Origin: Oceanospirillaceae bacterium
GTDB taxonomy: Bacteria > Pseudomonadota > Gammaproteobacteria > Pseudomonadales > Balneatricaceae
Direction: 5' to 3'
Length of the DNA: 41,926 bases
Assembly: GCA_013373085.1 (NCBI GenBank)
Contig: JABXIM010000001.1
Span: 1 to 41,926, forward strand
Part shown: piece by piece, positions 17,183-26,292 of the stretch
Layout of the letters: every line of letters begins with the position of its first letter
Numbering within the stretch: the first letter of the stretch is position 1
The notes under the pieces: model-generated
The model's database searches: none
Told to the model about the DNA's origin: nothing
What the model saw: the letters and a program-made list of their open reading frames with translations, nothing else
Position numbers and translations under genes: made by a program

Positions 17183-20086
17183 TCAAAGCTGCGACATCGG
17201 AAGTCCAGGTAAGGTGATTACCACTAGAGTGCCTTTATTCTGTTTCTTGTTGGCTGGGCTTATGATTTCGATATTACCATAGTGCTCTTCGATAATATTG
17301 TAGACGAGCGGTAAACCCAAGCCGGTACCCTTGCCCGGATCCTTGGTGGTGAAGAACGGCTCGAACAGGCGGTCCTGCAATTCCGGTGGAATGCCCGAGC
17401 CTTCATCCTGGACCCGGATGATGACCTTTTCATCCTCCTGCTCCGCGCTAACGCTGATCAGTCCCTGGTCGGGCGAGGCGTCGCAGGCGTTGTTCAGCAG
17501 ATTGATGAATATCTGCAGCAATTGCTGCGGGTCGCCCATGACCTGCAGCTCCGGCGGCACCTCGTTGCGGTATCGGGGATTGCGGCCGCGGCTGTCGAGC
17601 GAAACCAGGTGTATCGCCTCGGCGATGCAGTCGTGCAGCGGCATCGGTTCGTGCTGGGCGCTGTTATCCTGGCGGCCGGCGTGGGCGAAGCGCACCAGAG
17701 ACTGAACGATGCGGGTGATGCGTTTGGTCTGATCGAGGATCTGCACGCCGGTTTCGAGCACCGGCTCTTCGTCGGACTCCAGTTTCAGGTTTTGCGCCAG
17801 GCAGGCGATGCCGGTGACCGGATTGCCAATCTCGTGAGCGACGCCGGCGGCGAAGCGGCCGATCGATGCCAGGCGTTCGTTGTGGGCTAGCTTGTCGGCC
17901 AGCAGCAGCGTTTCGGTTTCGTCCTCGAGCAGGATCACCATGCCGGCGTGGGAGGCCTCCTCGCTGAGCTCGGCCTTGTGCAGGCTGAACCAGCGCGGGT
18001 GGCCCTTGAGTTCCAGCCGATGGCTGGGCTGATGGGAAGCGCTGCCCTCGGCAAACTCGGTCAGCAGTTGCCCCCAGGGGGCCGGCAGCGACGTCGGGCG
18101 CCAGTTCAGGACATCGTCTGCGCGTAGCCCGGTGTAGTGTTCGATTTCTGCGTTCCAGAACAGAATGCGGCCGTCGCTGTCCAGCGTGCAGACGCCGACG
18201 GGCAGTTTCTGCAGCGTCAGTCGATGGTAACGCCGCAGCTCGTCGAGCTCGGCGGCCAGGCCACCGAGACGCCGGTGATACTGTTCGAGCTGGGACTCCA
18301 GCAGGTGGACATCGCGGGCGCGGAACCCCTCGATGGTATCCTGGCGTTCCAGCGGTTCCAGCAGCGTGGCGGCCTCGACCGGCCCGAGCAGCCCCGACAG
18401 GTGCTGCTCGAGCTGGGTGCGCATCCGCAGCAGGTCCAGCGGCGACAGCACCTCGTGGCTGATACCGAGCTGTGCCAGTACGGCCTGTAGTTCCCGGTGG
18501 GCGGTTTCGGCACCGAGCCGGGGCCGCAGCAGTGCTTCGAAGTCCTCGACACGGGTGGCGTTCAGACGCACGCCAACCGGTTGCTGCATCACGTTGAGCA
18601 TGCAGGCGTCACCGGCGCGTCTTTCCTCCTCGGTTGTCGGGAACAGACGTGATCCGAGGATCATCATGATGCAGTTGAGCAGCAGTGACAGCACCGCCGG
18701 CCCGTGCCAGCTGTCGGAAAACAGGTTGAAATTCTGCTGTCGCAACTGGTCGTCGAAGTACATCGTCAGCTGCCAGGTGCCGATGCCGCTGCACAGTCCC
18801 AGCACGAACCCCCAGCGGTTGATTCCGGCCCAGAACAGCGTCGCCAGCAGGCCCGGCAGAAAGTGCAGAAACGAGACGAAGGACAGCAGGCCGATCAGGT
18901 AGAGGGCGTCCGGCCGGTTGAGCAGGGTGTAGCAGAGGTAGCTGCCGGAGATCAGCACCAGGATCAGGATACGCCGCAGCCACAGCAGCCAGTTGTAAAA
19001 GCGCACATTATCGGGCACCTGGGTGATGGGCAGCAGCAGGTGGTTCTGCAGCATCGATGCCATCGATACCGTCGCCACGATAATGATGCCGCTGGCGGCC
19101 GACAGGCCGCCGATGAACGCCAGCAGCGTCAGCACGTTCGATTGCTGGGCGATGCCGATGTGCAGCACGAAGAAGTCGCGTGAACCGGCGAAATCCAGCT
19201 TCAGCGCCGCCCATACGATCGGGGGGACCGCAAGCGCCAGCAACAGCAGGTAGAAGGGCATCATCCAGGACGCCTTCTGCAGGCTGAGCACCGAGGAATT
19301 TTCGGTGAACGCGAGGTGGAACATGTGCGGCATCAGAATGGCACTGGCGAAAAAGGCCAGCAGCAGGGTATGCCAGTTGTCGCTGTCCGGCAGTTGCTGC
19401 ACCAGGTCCAGCGCGTTCGGGTTTGCTGCAAGCCACTCCTGCAGTCCGGTCGGCCCGCCGAAGATGACGAAGACGGCATACAGGGCGATCGCCAGCAGCA
19501 CCAGCACCTTGACCGCGGACTCCACGGCCATTGCCACCACGAGGCCGGTATTGCGGTTGCGCAGCGAGGCGTGACGTGCGCCGAAGAGAATGGCGAACAG
19601 CGCCATCACGGCGCAGAACAGGGCTGCCAGCAGCTTGCGTGGCGCTTCTGGGCTCAGCAGATGGAGGGTATCGGCCACCGCTTGGATCTGAATGGCGATC
19701 AGGGGCAGCGTCGCCGCGACCACCAGGGCCGATGTCAGGGCACCGATCGGGCCGCTGCGAAAGCGAAAGGCGAAAAGGTCGGCAAGCGAACTGAGCTGGT
19801 GGGTGCGGGTGATGCGCAGGATCGGCACCATGATCGCCGGCGCCAGCATGAAGGCGAAGCTGGCGCCGAGGTAGGACGACATGTAGGCCATGCCGGCGTC
19901 GAGGATGATGCCGAACACGCCATAGAAGGTCCAGGCGCTGGCGAAGACGCCCAGCGACATGGTGTGCACCAGCGGATGATTGACCAGGCGGCGCGGCAGC
20001 AGGCCGCGTTCGGTCATCCAGGCGGTACCGAACAGGCACAGCAGGTAGAAAATGCCGGCAGCGAAGAGTCCCTGAGCGCTAAACAT
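17183..20086 (-). CDS. cbrA: Sensor histidine kinase CbrA with transporter-like domain
   Basis: A 967-residue membrane sensor kinase. Residues 1 to about 500 contain around a dozen hydrophobic helices of the sodium/solute symporter (SLC5) type. A linker follows, then a PAS domain at about 610-730 ([23 protein letters not shown]). The HisKA domain has the phospho-accepting histidine near 750 ([14 protein letters not shown]). The HATPase domain has its N box near 863 ([11 protein letters not shown]) and G boxes DEGSGIP and [12 protein letters not shown]. It phosphorylates CbrB. Its start overlaps the preceding small gene by 8 nt, so it is probably translationally coupled to it; cbrB follows after 40 nt. 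Confidence 0.96.
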   Translation of the reverse strand: MFSAQGLFAAGIFYLLCLFGTAWMTERGLLPRRLVNHPLVHTMSLGVFASAWTFYGVFGIILDAGMAYMSSYLGASFAFMLAPAIMVPILRITRTHQLSSLADLFAFRFRSGPIGALTSALVVAATLPLIAIQIQAVADTLHLLSPEAPRKLLAALFCAVMALFAILFGARHASLRNRNTGLVVAMAVESAVKVLVLLAIALYAVFVIFGGPTGLQEWLAANPNALDLVQQLPDSDNWHTLLLAFFASAILMPHMFHLAFTENSSVLSLQKASWMMPFYLLLLALAVPPIVWAALKLDFAGSRDFFVLHIGIAQQSNVLTLLAFIGGLSAASGIIIVATVSMASMLQNHLLLPITQVPDNVRFYNWLLWLRRILILVLISGSYLCYTLLNRPDALYLIGLLSFVSFLHFLPGLLATLFWAGINRWGFVLGLCSGIGTWQLTMYFDDQLRQQNFNLFSDSWHGPAVLSLLLNCIMMILGSRLFPTTEEERRAGDACMLNVMQQPVGVRLNATRVEDFEALLRPRLGAETAHRELQAVLAQLGISHEVLSPLDLLRMRTQLEQHLSGLLGPVEAATLLEPLERQDTIEGFRARDVHLLESQLEQYHRRLGGLAAELDELRRYHRLTLQKLPVGVCTLDSDGRILFWNAEIEHYTGLRADDVLNWRPTSLPAPWGQLLTEFAEGSASHQPSHRLELKGHPRWFSLHKAELSEEASHAGMVILLEDETETLLLADKLAHNERLASIGRFAAGVAHEIGNPVTGIACLAQNLKLESDEEPVLETGVQILDQTKRITRIVQSLVRFAHAGRQDNSAQHEPMPLHDCIAEAIHLVSLDSRGRNPRYRNEVPPELQVMGDPQQLLQIFINLLNNACDASPDQGLISVSAEQEDEKVIIRVQDEGSGIPPELQDRLFEPFFTTKDPGKGTGLGLPLVYNIIEEHYGNIEIISPANKKQNKGTLVVITLPGLPMSQL

Positions 20087-20255
20087 CCCGTTGGCCCCGC
20101 TGCAGGTCCAGCAACAGGCAGCAGGCGATCAGCAGCAGCCAGATCAGGAAGGGGCGATACCAGAGCTCGGTTGGCCTCAGCCACCAGTCCAGCAGGACCG
20201 GTACCGTCAGGAAGCAGCCCAGTATCATCAGCAGCGCGGTTCGATGCAGGAACAC
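20079..20255 (-). CDS. cbrX: Small inner membrane protein overlapping cbrA (CbrX-like)
   Basis: A 58-residue protein with two hydrophobic helices (about 6-24 and 34-52) joined by a short loop (DWWLRPTELWYRPF). It begins at GTG 20255, with GAGG about 9 nt upstream overlapping the gluQ stop. Its TAG stop lies 8 nt inside cbrA. A small membrane gene occupies this place in Pseudomonas, and translational coupling to cbrA has been described there under the name cbrX, as I recall it. The symbol rests on position, size and topology. Function is not established. Confidence 0.75.
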   Translation of the reverse strand: MFLHRTALLMILGCFLTVPVLLDWWLRPTELWYRPFLIWLLLIACCLLLDLQRGQRDV

Positions 20256-20266
20256 AGGCGTTTTCC

Positions 20267-21151
20267 TCAGTCCAGGGGCGCGGGTTTCGACAGGGTAGGT
20301 GCAATACGGGCGGGTTGCCAGTGCACCACCGCCCAGCTCAGAAGTTCGCCGGGCGTGCCGTCGTGAAGGCTTGCATCCGGCGCCTGACCCAGAAACTCGA
20401 GTGCCTGAATCAGCGCCGGCAATGGCTGCTTGTTGTCCAGCGGCGCGGCGAAGGTCTGCTTGCTGAGCTTCTGGCCATCTGGCGCTGCAGCAACCGGGAT
20501 ATGGCTGTAGCGGGGTTCGGCAAAGCCGAGGTAACGCTGCAGCTGGATCTGTCGCGGGGTTTCGTCGAGCAGGTCGCTGCCGCGCACGATATGGGTAATA
20601 CCCTGGTCGGCATCGTCGACCACGACCGCCAGCTGGTAGGCGTAAAGTCCATCGCGGCGGCGTATCACGAAATCGCCGGAGCAGTCGTCGAGCCGGTACC
20701 GGCGAGGGCCCTGGATACTGTCTTCGAAGTGGATTTCGCCGGCCTCGCAGTGAGCCCGAATGGCGCAGCTGCTCTCGCTCAGGGGTGGGTTCAGCAGGCA
20801 ATAGCCATCGTAACGACTACTGCCCGTGCGTTCGAGCAGCTGTTTGCGCGAGCAGTCGCAGTAGTAGGCATGGCGCTGAGCAAGCAGGCGTTGCAGGGCA
20901 TCCCGGTAGGCCGGGTGGCGCTGACTCTGGAAGCGGACCTCGCCATCCCACTCGAAACCGAAAGCCTCCAGGGAGGCGAGGATCTGCCTGCTGGCGCCGG
21001 GTTGCTCCCGTGGCGGGTCGAGGTCTTCGATGCGGACCAGCCAGCGGCCCTGGTGGGCGCGGGCGTCGACATAGCTGGCCAGTGCTGCCAGCAAGGAGCC
21101 GAAGTGGAGCGGTCCGGTCGGGGAAGGAGCGAATCGTCCGATGTACTGCAA
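20267..21151 (-). CDS. gluQ: Glutamyl-Q tRNA(Asp) synthetase
   Basis: A 294-residue truncated glutamyl-tRNA synthetase that glutamylates queuosine in the anticodon of tRNA(Asp); it lacks the anticodon-binding domain. The signatures are FAPSPTGPLHFGSLLAAL (HIGH-like HFGS), RIEDLDPPRE, zinc-ligand cysteines in YYCDCSRKQL and YDGYC, and KLSKQT (KMSKS-like). The only start that fits is TTG at 21151, because an in-frame TGA lies two codons upstream and no ATG or GTG occurs before the IGRFAPSPTG core. It lies 58 nt after dksA with a hairpin in between, as in Pseudomonas. Confidence 0.94.
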   Translation of the reverse strand: MQYIGRFAPSPTGPLHFGSLLAALASYVDARAHQGRWLVRIEDLDPPREQPGASRQILASLEAFGFEWDGEVRFQSQRHPAYRDALQRLLAQRHAYYCDCSRKQLLERTGSSRYDGYCLLNPPLSESSCAIRAHCEAGEIHFEDSIQGPRRYRLDDCSGDFVIRRRDGLYAYQLAVVVDDADQGITHIVRGSDLLDETPRQIQLQRYLGFAEPRYSHIPVAAAPDGQKLSKQTFAAPLDNKQPLPALIQALEFLGQAPDASLHDGTPGELLSWAVVHWQPARIAPTLSKPAPLD

Positions 21152-21174
21152 GGGTCAGAATCCCAAGCCATATG

Positions 21175-21199
21175 CCGGCCACGCGGTTGTCGTGGCCGG
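21175..21199 (-). other. Hairpin between dksA and gluQ
   Basis: A perfect 9-bp stem (CCGGCCACG with CGTGGCCGG) and 7-nt loop, about 10 nt after the dksA stop. There is no T-tract, so it is more likely a partial terminator or RNA-stabilising stem that lowers gluQ expression relative to dksA. Confidence 0.55.
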
Positions 21200-21209
21200 A
21201 CTGCAGCGG

Positions 21210-21638
21210 TCAGCCGCCGAGCTGCTTTTCCTTGATTTCAGCCAGGGTTTTGCAGTCGATGCAGAGGGTGGCTGTGGGGCGTGCTTCCAGACGGCGGATG
21301 CCGATCTCGATGCCGCAGGCGTCGCAGAAGCCGTAGTCGTCTTCGTCGATGCGCTCGATGGCTTCGTCGATCTTGCGGATCAGCTTACGCTCGCGGTCGC
21401 GGGTGCGCAGCTCGAGGCTGAATTCCTCTTCCTGGCTGGCGCGGTCGCTGGGATCGGCGAAGTTGGATGCTTCTTCCTGCAGATGGTGGATGGTGCTGTC
21501 GACCTCCTCCATCAGCTGGCGTTTCCATGCATTCAGAATCTGTTTGAAATGCTCGCGATGAGCCTCACACATGTACTCTTCGCCCGAATCGAGATCATAG
21601 GGCTCAAAGTGCGTAAACTGAGAATCGTTTGTTGGCAT
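21210..21638 (-). CDS. dksA: RNA polymerase-binding transcription factor DksA
   Basis: A 142-residue secondary-channel regulator that works with ppGpp on rRNA and amino acid promoters. A coiled coil occupies about residues 30-105, with the tip acidic pair in the ADPSDRASQEEE segment. The four-cysteine zinc finger CDACG...CIDC is intact near 105-130, so this is the zinc-containing form. Length and ends match DksA of gammaproteobacteria. It heads dksA-gluQ-cbrX-cbrA. The leader has a small hairpin (21660-21672) before the ribosome binding region. Confidence 0.97.
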   Translation of the reverse strand: MPTNDSQFTHFEPYDLDSGEEYMCEAHREHFKQILNAWKRQLMEEVDSTIHHLQEEASNFADPSDRASQEEEFSLELRTRDRERKLIRKIDEAIERIDEDDYGFCDACGIEIGIRRLEARPTATLCIDCKTLAEIKEKQLGG

Positions 21639-21805
21639 AGTCTTGCCTCACTTCTCCGAGTCCTCCGGACTGTGTGGCCCGGAACGGTTTTTCCTGCAAC
21701 CTTATCCTGGCGCTGGCGAAGGCTGCGAAGTTACCAGAAGCCCGTTCATTAGGCTAGCCTTTATGGCCGATTTCGCCAGTACCGCGCAGTGCGCGGCTTC
21801 CGGGG

Positions 21806-21811
21806 TATACT
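21806..21811 (+). promoter_or_regulatory. Possible -10 box for the aminotransferase gene
   Basis: TATACT 35 nt before the ATG at 21846. The -35 position is not a good match. The surrounding sequence GGGTATACTGGSCGC also occurs, inverted, before rsuA (about 3505-3518), suggesting a common promoter style. Confidence 0.4.
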
Positions 21812-21845
21812 GGCCGCCTTTTAGCATGCGAGACGGAAATCCAAG

Positions 21846-23012
21846 ATGACCAAAGACTGGAGCAGCAGAGCTCTGGACATCGAGTCCTTCAAGGTCATGG
21901 ACCTGCTCAAGCGGGCCCGCGAGCTGGAGGCAGCCGGGTGTGACGTGGTGCATATGGAAGTCGGTGAGCCGGACTTTCCCACCGCGGCGCCGGTCGCCGC
22001 GGCGGCCCGGGAGGCGATCGATCGGGGTTTGACGCAGTACACGCCGGCTGCCGGCGTGCCCGAGCTGCGCCAGGCAATCGCCGGCTTCTATCGGCAGCGT
22101 TACGGGCTCGACATCGCTCCCGAGCGCATCATCGTCACCGCCGGTGCTTCAGCGGCACTGCTGATGGTGTTTGCACTGCTGGCGGACGCGGGACAGCAGT
22201 TCATGATGGCGGATCCGGGCTATCCCTGTAACCGGCAGTTTCTGCGCCTGGTGGAGGCGCGCGGCCAGCTGGTACCGGTCGACGCCGACAGTAATTTTCA
22301 GCTTACGCCGCGTCTGGTCGCCGAGCACTGGCGGCCGGCGACGGCGGGTGTGCTGCTGGCATCGCCGGCCAATCCCACCGGCTCGGTATTGCACGAAGCC
22401 GAGCTGCGGGCCCTGGCGCAGTCGGTCAGGGCACAGGGCGGGCGGCTGGTGGTCGACGAGCTCTACCATGGATTGACCTATGGCATGGATGCGCCGACGG
22501 TGCTGCAGGTTGACCCGCAAGCGTTTGTAATCAACAGCTTCTCGAAGTACTTCGGCATGACCGGTTGGCGTCTCGGCTGGATCGTGGCGCCGGAGGATGC
22601 CATTCCGCACCTGGAACGCCTGGCGCAGAACCTCTACATTTCGCCGACAACTGTTTCCCAATACGCGGCGCTGGCGGCGTTCGAGCCGGAGGCACTGGAG
22701 ATTTTCGAGGCCCGGCGCCGCGCGTTCGGCGAACGGCGTGACCTGTTGCTCAAGGGCCTGCGCGCGCTGGGCTTCGGCGTCCCCGTAGCGCCTGAGGGGG
22801 CTTTCTACATTTACGCCGACGTCAGCGCCCTGACCGACAATGCCTTCGATTTCTGCTGGGACCTGCTGGAGCGTGACCACCTGGCGGTGACGCCGGGTCT
22901 CGACTTCGGGCGCCACCGCTGCAACGAGTTCGTGCGATTTTCATACACCACCAGCCTCGAGCGCATAGAACTGGGCCTCGAGCGGCTGCGGCGGCGCCTG
23001 AAGGCCAGCTGA
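21846..23012 (+). CDS. PLP-dependent class I aminotransferase
   Basis: A 388-residue fold-type I aminotransferase. The N-terminal substrate/dimer region has VHMEVGEPDFPT; the PLP-phosphate loop is TAGASAALL. The PLP-contacting Asn is in ASPANPTGSVL, Asp/Tyr are in VVDELYHGL, and the Schiff-base lysine is in NSFSKYFGMTGWRLGW (about K234). The Arg that binds the substrate carboxylate is in the C-terminal FVRFSYTTS. The exact amino donor cannot be assigned; Pseudomonas carries an aspartate-aminotransferase-like gene here beside dksA. It is divergent from dksA and overlaps no neighbour; sfsA follows after 3 nt. Confidence 0.9.
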   Translation: MTKDWSSRALDIESFKVMDLLKRARELEAAGCDVVHMEVGEPDFPTAAPVAAAAREAIDRGLTQYTPAAGVPELRQAIAGFYRQRYGLDIAPERIIVTAGASAALLMVFALLADAGQQFMMADPGYPCNRQFLRLVEARGQLVPVDADSNFQLTPRLVAEHWRPATAGVLLASPANPTGSVLHEAELRALAQSVRAQGGRLVVDELYHGLTYGMDAPTVLQVDPQAFVINSFSKYFGMTGWRLGWIVAPEDAIPHLERLAQNLYISPTTVSQYAALAAFEPEALEIFEARRRAFGERRDLLLKGLRALGFGVPVAPEGAFYIYADVSALTDNAFDFCWDLLERDHLAVTPGLDFGRHRCNEFVRFSYTTSLERIELGLERLRRRLKAS

Positions 23013-23015
23013 GGC

Positions 23016-23720
23016 GTGTATCTAGGGGAGCTGATCGAAGGGCGGCTGCTTCGCCGCTACAAGCGCTTTCTCGCCGATGTCGAACTTGCCGACGGCCGCC
23101 AGGTGACGGCGCACTGCCCCAACACCGGATCGATGCGTAACTGCGCTGAGCCCGGCAGCCGGGTATGGCTATACGACAGCGCTAATCCGGCGCGCAAGTA
23201 TCCGCTTGGATGGAGGCTGGTCGAGGTCGGTGGCCGTCACTTGGCGTGCATCGATACCGGACTGGCCAATGGGCTGGTGGCCGAGGCGGTCGAAGCGGGC
23301 GTTATTGCCGAGCTCAGCGGTTACCGACGGTTGCGGCGCGAGGTGCCCTATGGCGAAGAGCGCAGCCGTATCGATCTCTTGCTGTGCGACGGCGAGCGCC
23401 CCGACGCCTGGGTCGAGGTCAAGATGGTGACGTTGCTGGAGGCCGATGGCTGGGGCAGTTTCCCCGACGCCGTCACCAGCCGCGGCCAGAAACACCTGCG
23501 CGAACTGATACTATTGGCCGCAACCGGGCAGCGGGCCGTGCTGTTGTTCTGCGTCCCCCACCAGGGTATCCGGCGGGTGCGGCCGGCCGATGCTATCGAT
23601 CCCGACTACGGGCGTCTGCTGCGGCAGGCCGTTTCTGCCGGTGTGGAAGTGCTTGCTTACTCGGCGGCGATCACTACCGAAGAGATTCGTCTGGCAGGGT
23701 GCCTGCCGGTCATACTTTGA
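23016..23720 (+). CDS. sfsA: Sugar fermentation stimulation protein homologue SfsA
   Basis: A 234-residue SfsA family protein, normal length. It has the N-terminal [20 protein letters not shown], the [11 protein letters not shown] core, and [19 protein letters not shown] and [16 protein letters not shown], which form a nuclease-like active site (D, E-x-K). The E. coli gene was linked to maltose use and DNA binding; the true role is unclear. The start is GTG at 23016, only 3 nt past the aminotransferase stop, so the two are coupled. Confidence 0.93.
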   Translation: MYLGELIEGRLLRRYKRFLADVELADGRQVTAHCPNTGSMRNCAEPGSRVWLYDSANPARKYPLGWRLVEVGGRHLACIDTGLANGLVAEAVEAGVIAELSGYRRLRREVPYGEERSRIDLLLCDGERPDAWVEVKMVTLLEADGWGSFPDAVTSRGQKHLRELILLAATGQRAVLLFCVPHQGIRRVRPADAIDPDYGRLLRQAVSAGVEVLAYSAAITTEEIRLAGCLPVIL

Positions 23721-23753
23721 CGACGTCGCCGGGCGCGCCTTCCGGCGTTCCGC

Positions 23754-24071
23754 TCAGGCGCTCAGAACCAATTCGTCACCGACCCGCTGAAACGGCACCG
23801 CCGCGAGGTGCTTTCCATTGCAGGGGCCGGCGATGCACTGGCCGTCATCGATCTTGAACAGCGCCCCGTGTGTCGCGCACTGGATGAAGTTGCGCTCGTA
23901 ATCGAGAAACTGGTCCGGCAGCCACTCCAGCTGAACGCCGCGGTGCGGGCAACGGTTCTCGTAGACGAAGAACTGTCCCTGGTGATGCACCGCGAACAGC
24001 GCGCGGCCCTCGATCTCGAACCCCTTCGAGCCTGATTCGGGAATGTCGCCGATATGGCAAAGAACTGTCAT
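23754..24071 (-). CDS. Small Rieske [2Fe-2S] ferredoxin-like protein
   Basis: A 105-residue single-domain Rieske protein. The cluster ligands are CPHRG (about C41 and H43) and CATHG (about C65 and H68), followed by GPC. It resembles the small soluble Rieske proteins near sfsA in Pseudomonas; the redox partner is unknown. The start MTVLCHIGD is chosen to match the family N-terminus; the frame extends 16 codons upstream to a GTG at 24119. It converges with sfsA, with 33 bases between their stops and no clear terminator. Confidence 0.88.
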   Translation of the reverse strand: MTVLCHIGDIPESGSKGFEIEGRALFAVHHQGQFFVYENRCPHRGVQLEWLPDQFLDYERNFIQCATHGALFKIDDGQCIAGPCNGKHLAAVPFQRVGDELVLSA

Positions 24072-24141
24072 GTCCGGTCCAAAATGAATACGGGTGAAGT
24101 GCACTTGAGCGCGGCTCACGCCAGCCCGGCACCGGGCCTAG

Positions 24142-24147
24142 TATAAT
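24142..24147 (+). promoter_or_regulatory. Perfect -10 box upstream of tonB
   Basis: TATAAT on the plus strand, 366 nt above the proposed tonB start. The expected -35 position lacks a clear hexamer. If it serves tonB, the structured element at 24178-24448 lies in the leader. No Fur-box-like sequence was recognised nearby. Confidence 0.35.
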
Positions 24148-24177
24148 GGCGACTAGAGGCTTCGTCATACTGGCGAG

Positions 24178-24448
24178 TAAGGAACCTGCGAATAAGTCCC
24201 AATGTGGCTCTGGCTTGCAGCGCGAACCGGAATCGCGGCGCCGCTTCGAAGGCATGCTGGTGGCCTGTCGAGAAGCGGCAACAAAGAGTCAGGTTCGCGC
24301 TGCAAGCCCCGAAGGGCGTGCCCTGAAGCATGCATCTGCTGTGTTGCAGTGCTTGAAAAGGACAGGGCCATTCCCTGCGCACTGCGCCTTGCAGCCGCAC
24401 GCTTCAGGGCTCGCAGAAACCAAATGGGACTTGTTCGCAGGTTCCTTA
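24178..24448. mobile_element. Structured non-coding element with terminal inverted repeats (MITE-like)
   Basis: About 271 bp bounded by 24-nt inverted repeats (24178-24201 and 24425-24448) with a single mismatch; each begins TAAGGAACCTGCGAA inward. Inside are two nested fold-back arms. Arm 1 pairs GGCTTGCAGCGCGAACC (24212-24228) with 24292-24308, and GCCGCTTC (24240-24247) with 24272-24279. Arm 2 pairs GCCCTGAAGC (24320-24329) with 24401-24410, GCAGTGC (24346-24352) with 24379-24385, and CAGGG with CCCTG. No transposase is encoded. A TA dinucleotide at both outer ends could be the target duplication. Confidence 0.72.
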
Positions 24449-24507
24449 ACGGCTTCGTCGTGCCCGACCTGGGGCAAAGCTTGCCAAACCAGAATCCGGA
24501 AACGCCC

Positions 24508-25263
24508 GTGCAAGATCCGATCGTCCGCCTGATAAAGCGCCCGTTGATGGCGATGCTGCTGCTATCCGGCAGCCTGCACCTGCTGCTGTTCAGTGGCTGG
24601 GCCGCACCGGTGCTGACCCCGGCAGGCGACAGCGTCACGGAGCTGCAGCTCAACCTGCATGCGGTTCAGGCTCATCCGCTCGACAGCGGCGCGACCGTGG
24701 ATTCCCGGGCACCGTTGCCGCCGGTGCCCGATGCGACCGCCCAGGCAGCTCGACCGGCTGTTGCAGCCCCCGCTCCGCGGCCGACACCGAAACTGGCGGA
24801 GAATCCCGCGCCTGTTCCCCAACCGGAGTCTCCGCCCGCCGATCCCGCGCCTGCCCGGCCGACACCGGCACCCGAGCCGGCCCCGGCCCCCCGCTACCAG
24901 CCGCCGGGTCAGGAGCCGGAAGCCGAAGACCCCTTCGAAGAGCTGCTGTCGGATCACCGGGAAGTGGTTGCGGCGGCGGACGCGCCGGTCGAGCGCGACC
25001 CGCAGTGGCGCCGGCCGCCGCAACCGCCGGTCTATCCCCCGCTGGCGCGCCGCCGCGGCCAGGAAGGGGAGGTCATGCTGCGTTTGGATATCGATGCCCG
25101 CGGCGAGGTGACCGGGGCCCGGGTACTGAACTCTTCGGGGCATCCGCTGCTGGACCGGGCGGCACGGGAGGCGGGGCTGGGCTGGCAACTGATGCCGGCG
25201 CGTATCAATGGCATTGCGGTCGCGTCCTATGTGACAATCCCGGTCCAATTCCGTCTTCACTGA
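24508..25263 (+). CDS. tonB: TonB-family energy transducer
   Basis: A 251-residue TonB-like protein. A hydrophobic anchor lies at about residues 13-33 (LMAMLLLSGSLHLLLFSGW). A Pro/Ala-rich periplasmic spacer follows (about 70-140, many PAP/PTP units). The C-terminal TonB domain is at about 170-251 (PPVYPPLARRRGQEGEVMLRL, then GHPLLDRAAREAG). It couples the proton motive force via ExbBD to outer membrane receptors. The start GTG at 24508 has GGA about 8 nt upstream; ATG 24547 is an alternative. The frame stays open back to 24202 through the repeat element, which I do not count. The permease gene follows after 15 nt. Confidence 0.87.
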   Translation: MQDPIVRLIKRPLMAMLLLSGSLHLLLFSGWAAPVLTPAGDSVTELQLNLHAVQAHPLDSGATVDSRAPLPPVPDATAQAARPAVAAPAPRPTPKLAENPAPVPQPESPPADPAPARPTPAPEPAPAPRYQPPGQEPEAEDPFEELLSDHREVVAAADAPVERDPQWRRPPQPPVYPPLARRRGQEGEVMLRLDIDARGEVTGARVLNSSGHPLLDRAAREAGLGWQLMPARINGIAVASYVTIPVQFRLH

Positions 25264-25278
25264 AAACACCGACCCTTG

Positions 25279-26292
25279 ATGACCCAGACCGGACGGCTGT
25301 CACCGCACCTGTTGCGTCGCCTGCTCTTGCTGCTGTTACCTCCGGTGATGCTGTTGTCGCTGCTGGTCGGGCCCGTCTCGCTGACGCCGGAGCAGCTGCT
25401 GATCCCGGGTTCACGCGACTTCCTGATACTGTTCGAACTGCGCCTGCCGCGCCTGCTGCTGTCGCTGTTTGCCGGTGCGCTGCTGGCGCTGACCGGCGCC
25501 TCGATTCAGGCATTGTTCCGCAACCCGCTGGCTGACCCGGGGCTGATCGGCATCAGCGCCGGCGCCGCGCTGGCGGCGGTGGCGGCACTGGTGTTCGGCG
25601 GCCACTGGCTGCTCGGCGCGCTGGGGCCGCTGCTGCTGCCGCTGTCCGCCTTTGTCGGCGGCCTGGCCGTGACCGCACTGGTGGCACGAATCGCCCGTAC
25701 ACCGCAGGGGATTTCCGTTACCACCATGCTGCTGGCCGGCATTGCGCTCAATAGCATCGCCGCGGCGGCCATCGGCGTGATGAAGTATTTCAGCGACGAA
25801 CTCACGCTGCGGCAGGTGACCTTCTGGCTGCTGGGCAACCTCCACCGTACCGACTGGTCGAGCGCGCTGCTGCTGACGGCGCTGGCGCTGCCGGTACTGG
25901 TGCTGCTGCTGCGCGAGGGCCAGATGCTGAACCTGCTGTTGCTGGGCGAGCAGCAGGCTCGCCTGCTGGGGGTGGTCACCCACCGTCTGCAGCGGCGGCT
26001 GGTGCTGCTGGTGGCTCTTGGCGTCGGTGCAGTGGTCTCGCTCGGCGGCCTGATCGGATTCGTCGGCCTGGTGGTGCCACACCTGATCCGCCTGATGTGC
26101 GGGCCGGACAACCGCGCCCTGATGCCGTTGTCGGCAATGATGGGAGCCGTGCTGCTGACGCTGGCGGATGTGGTGTCACGGGTGCTGGTGAGTCCGGCCG
26201 AACTGCCAATCGGCATCGTCACGGCGCTGGTGGGCGGGCCCTTCTTCCTGTTCATGATTCTCTACCGGCAGCGGGGGCGCTTATGGTTCTGA
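25279..26292 (+). CDS. FecCD/BtuC-type ABC transporter permease (hemin, siderophore or corrinoid)
   Basis: A 337-residue permease with about ten transmembrane helices. Family segments are LRLPRLLLSLFAGALLALTGASIQALFRNPLADPGLIGISAGAALAA and the cytoplasmic coupling GLIGFVGLVVPHLIRLMCGPDNR. It belongs with HmuU, FecCD and BtuC. The linked ATPase looks most like HmuV, so hemin is my first guess, but cobalamin cannot be excluded. ATG 25279 is used rather than the TTG before it. The ATPase start lies 10 nt inside its 3' end. No substrate-binding protein gene is in this cluster. Confidence 0.88.
   Translation: MTQTGRLSPHLLRRLLLLLLPPVMLLSLLVGPVSLTPEQLLIPGSRDFLILFELRLPRLLLSLFAGALLALTGASIQALFRNPLADPGLIGISAGAALAAVAALVFGGHWLLGALGPLLLPLSAFVGGLAVTALVARIARTPQGISVTTMLLAGIALNSIAAAAIGVMKYFSDELTLRQVTFWLLGNLHRTDWSSALLLTALALPVLVLLLREGQMLNLLLLGEQQARLLGVVTHRLQRRLVLLVALGVGAVVSLGGLIGFVGLVVPHLIRLMCGPDNRALMPLSAMMGAVLLTLADVVSRVLVSPAELPIGIVTALVGGPFFLFMILYRQRGRLWF

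Noticed and set aside
21639-21845. Possible small RNA in the dksA-aminotransferase gap
   Set aside because: Only a small hairpin (21660-21672) and a -10-like box are visible; no promoter-terminator pair.
24202-24507. N-terminal 102-codon extension of the tonB frame
   Set aside because: It is read through the inverted-repeat element, has no TonB-like sequence, and a GTG with a GGA site lies at the expected start.
24072-24507. Possible cobalamin riboswitch or Fur box before the uptake genes
   Set aside because: No B12-box-like core or GATAATGATAATCATTATC-like sequence was found; the structure is explained by the inverted-repeat element.
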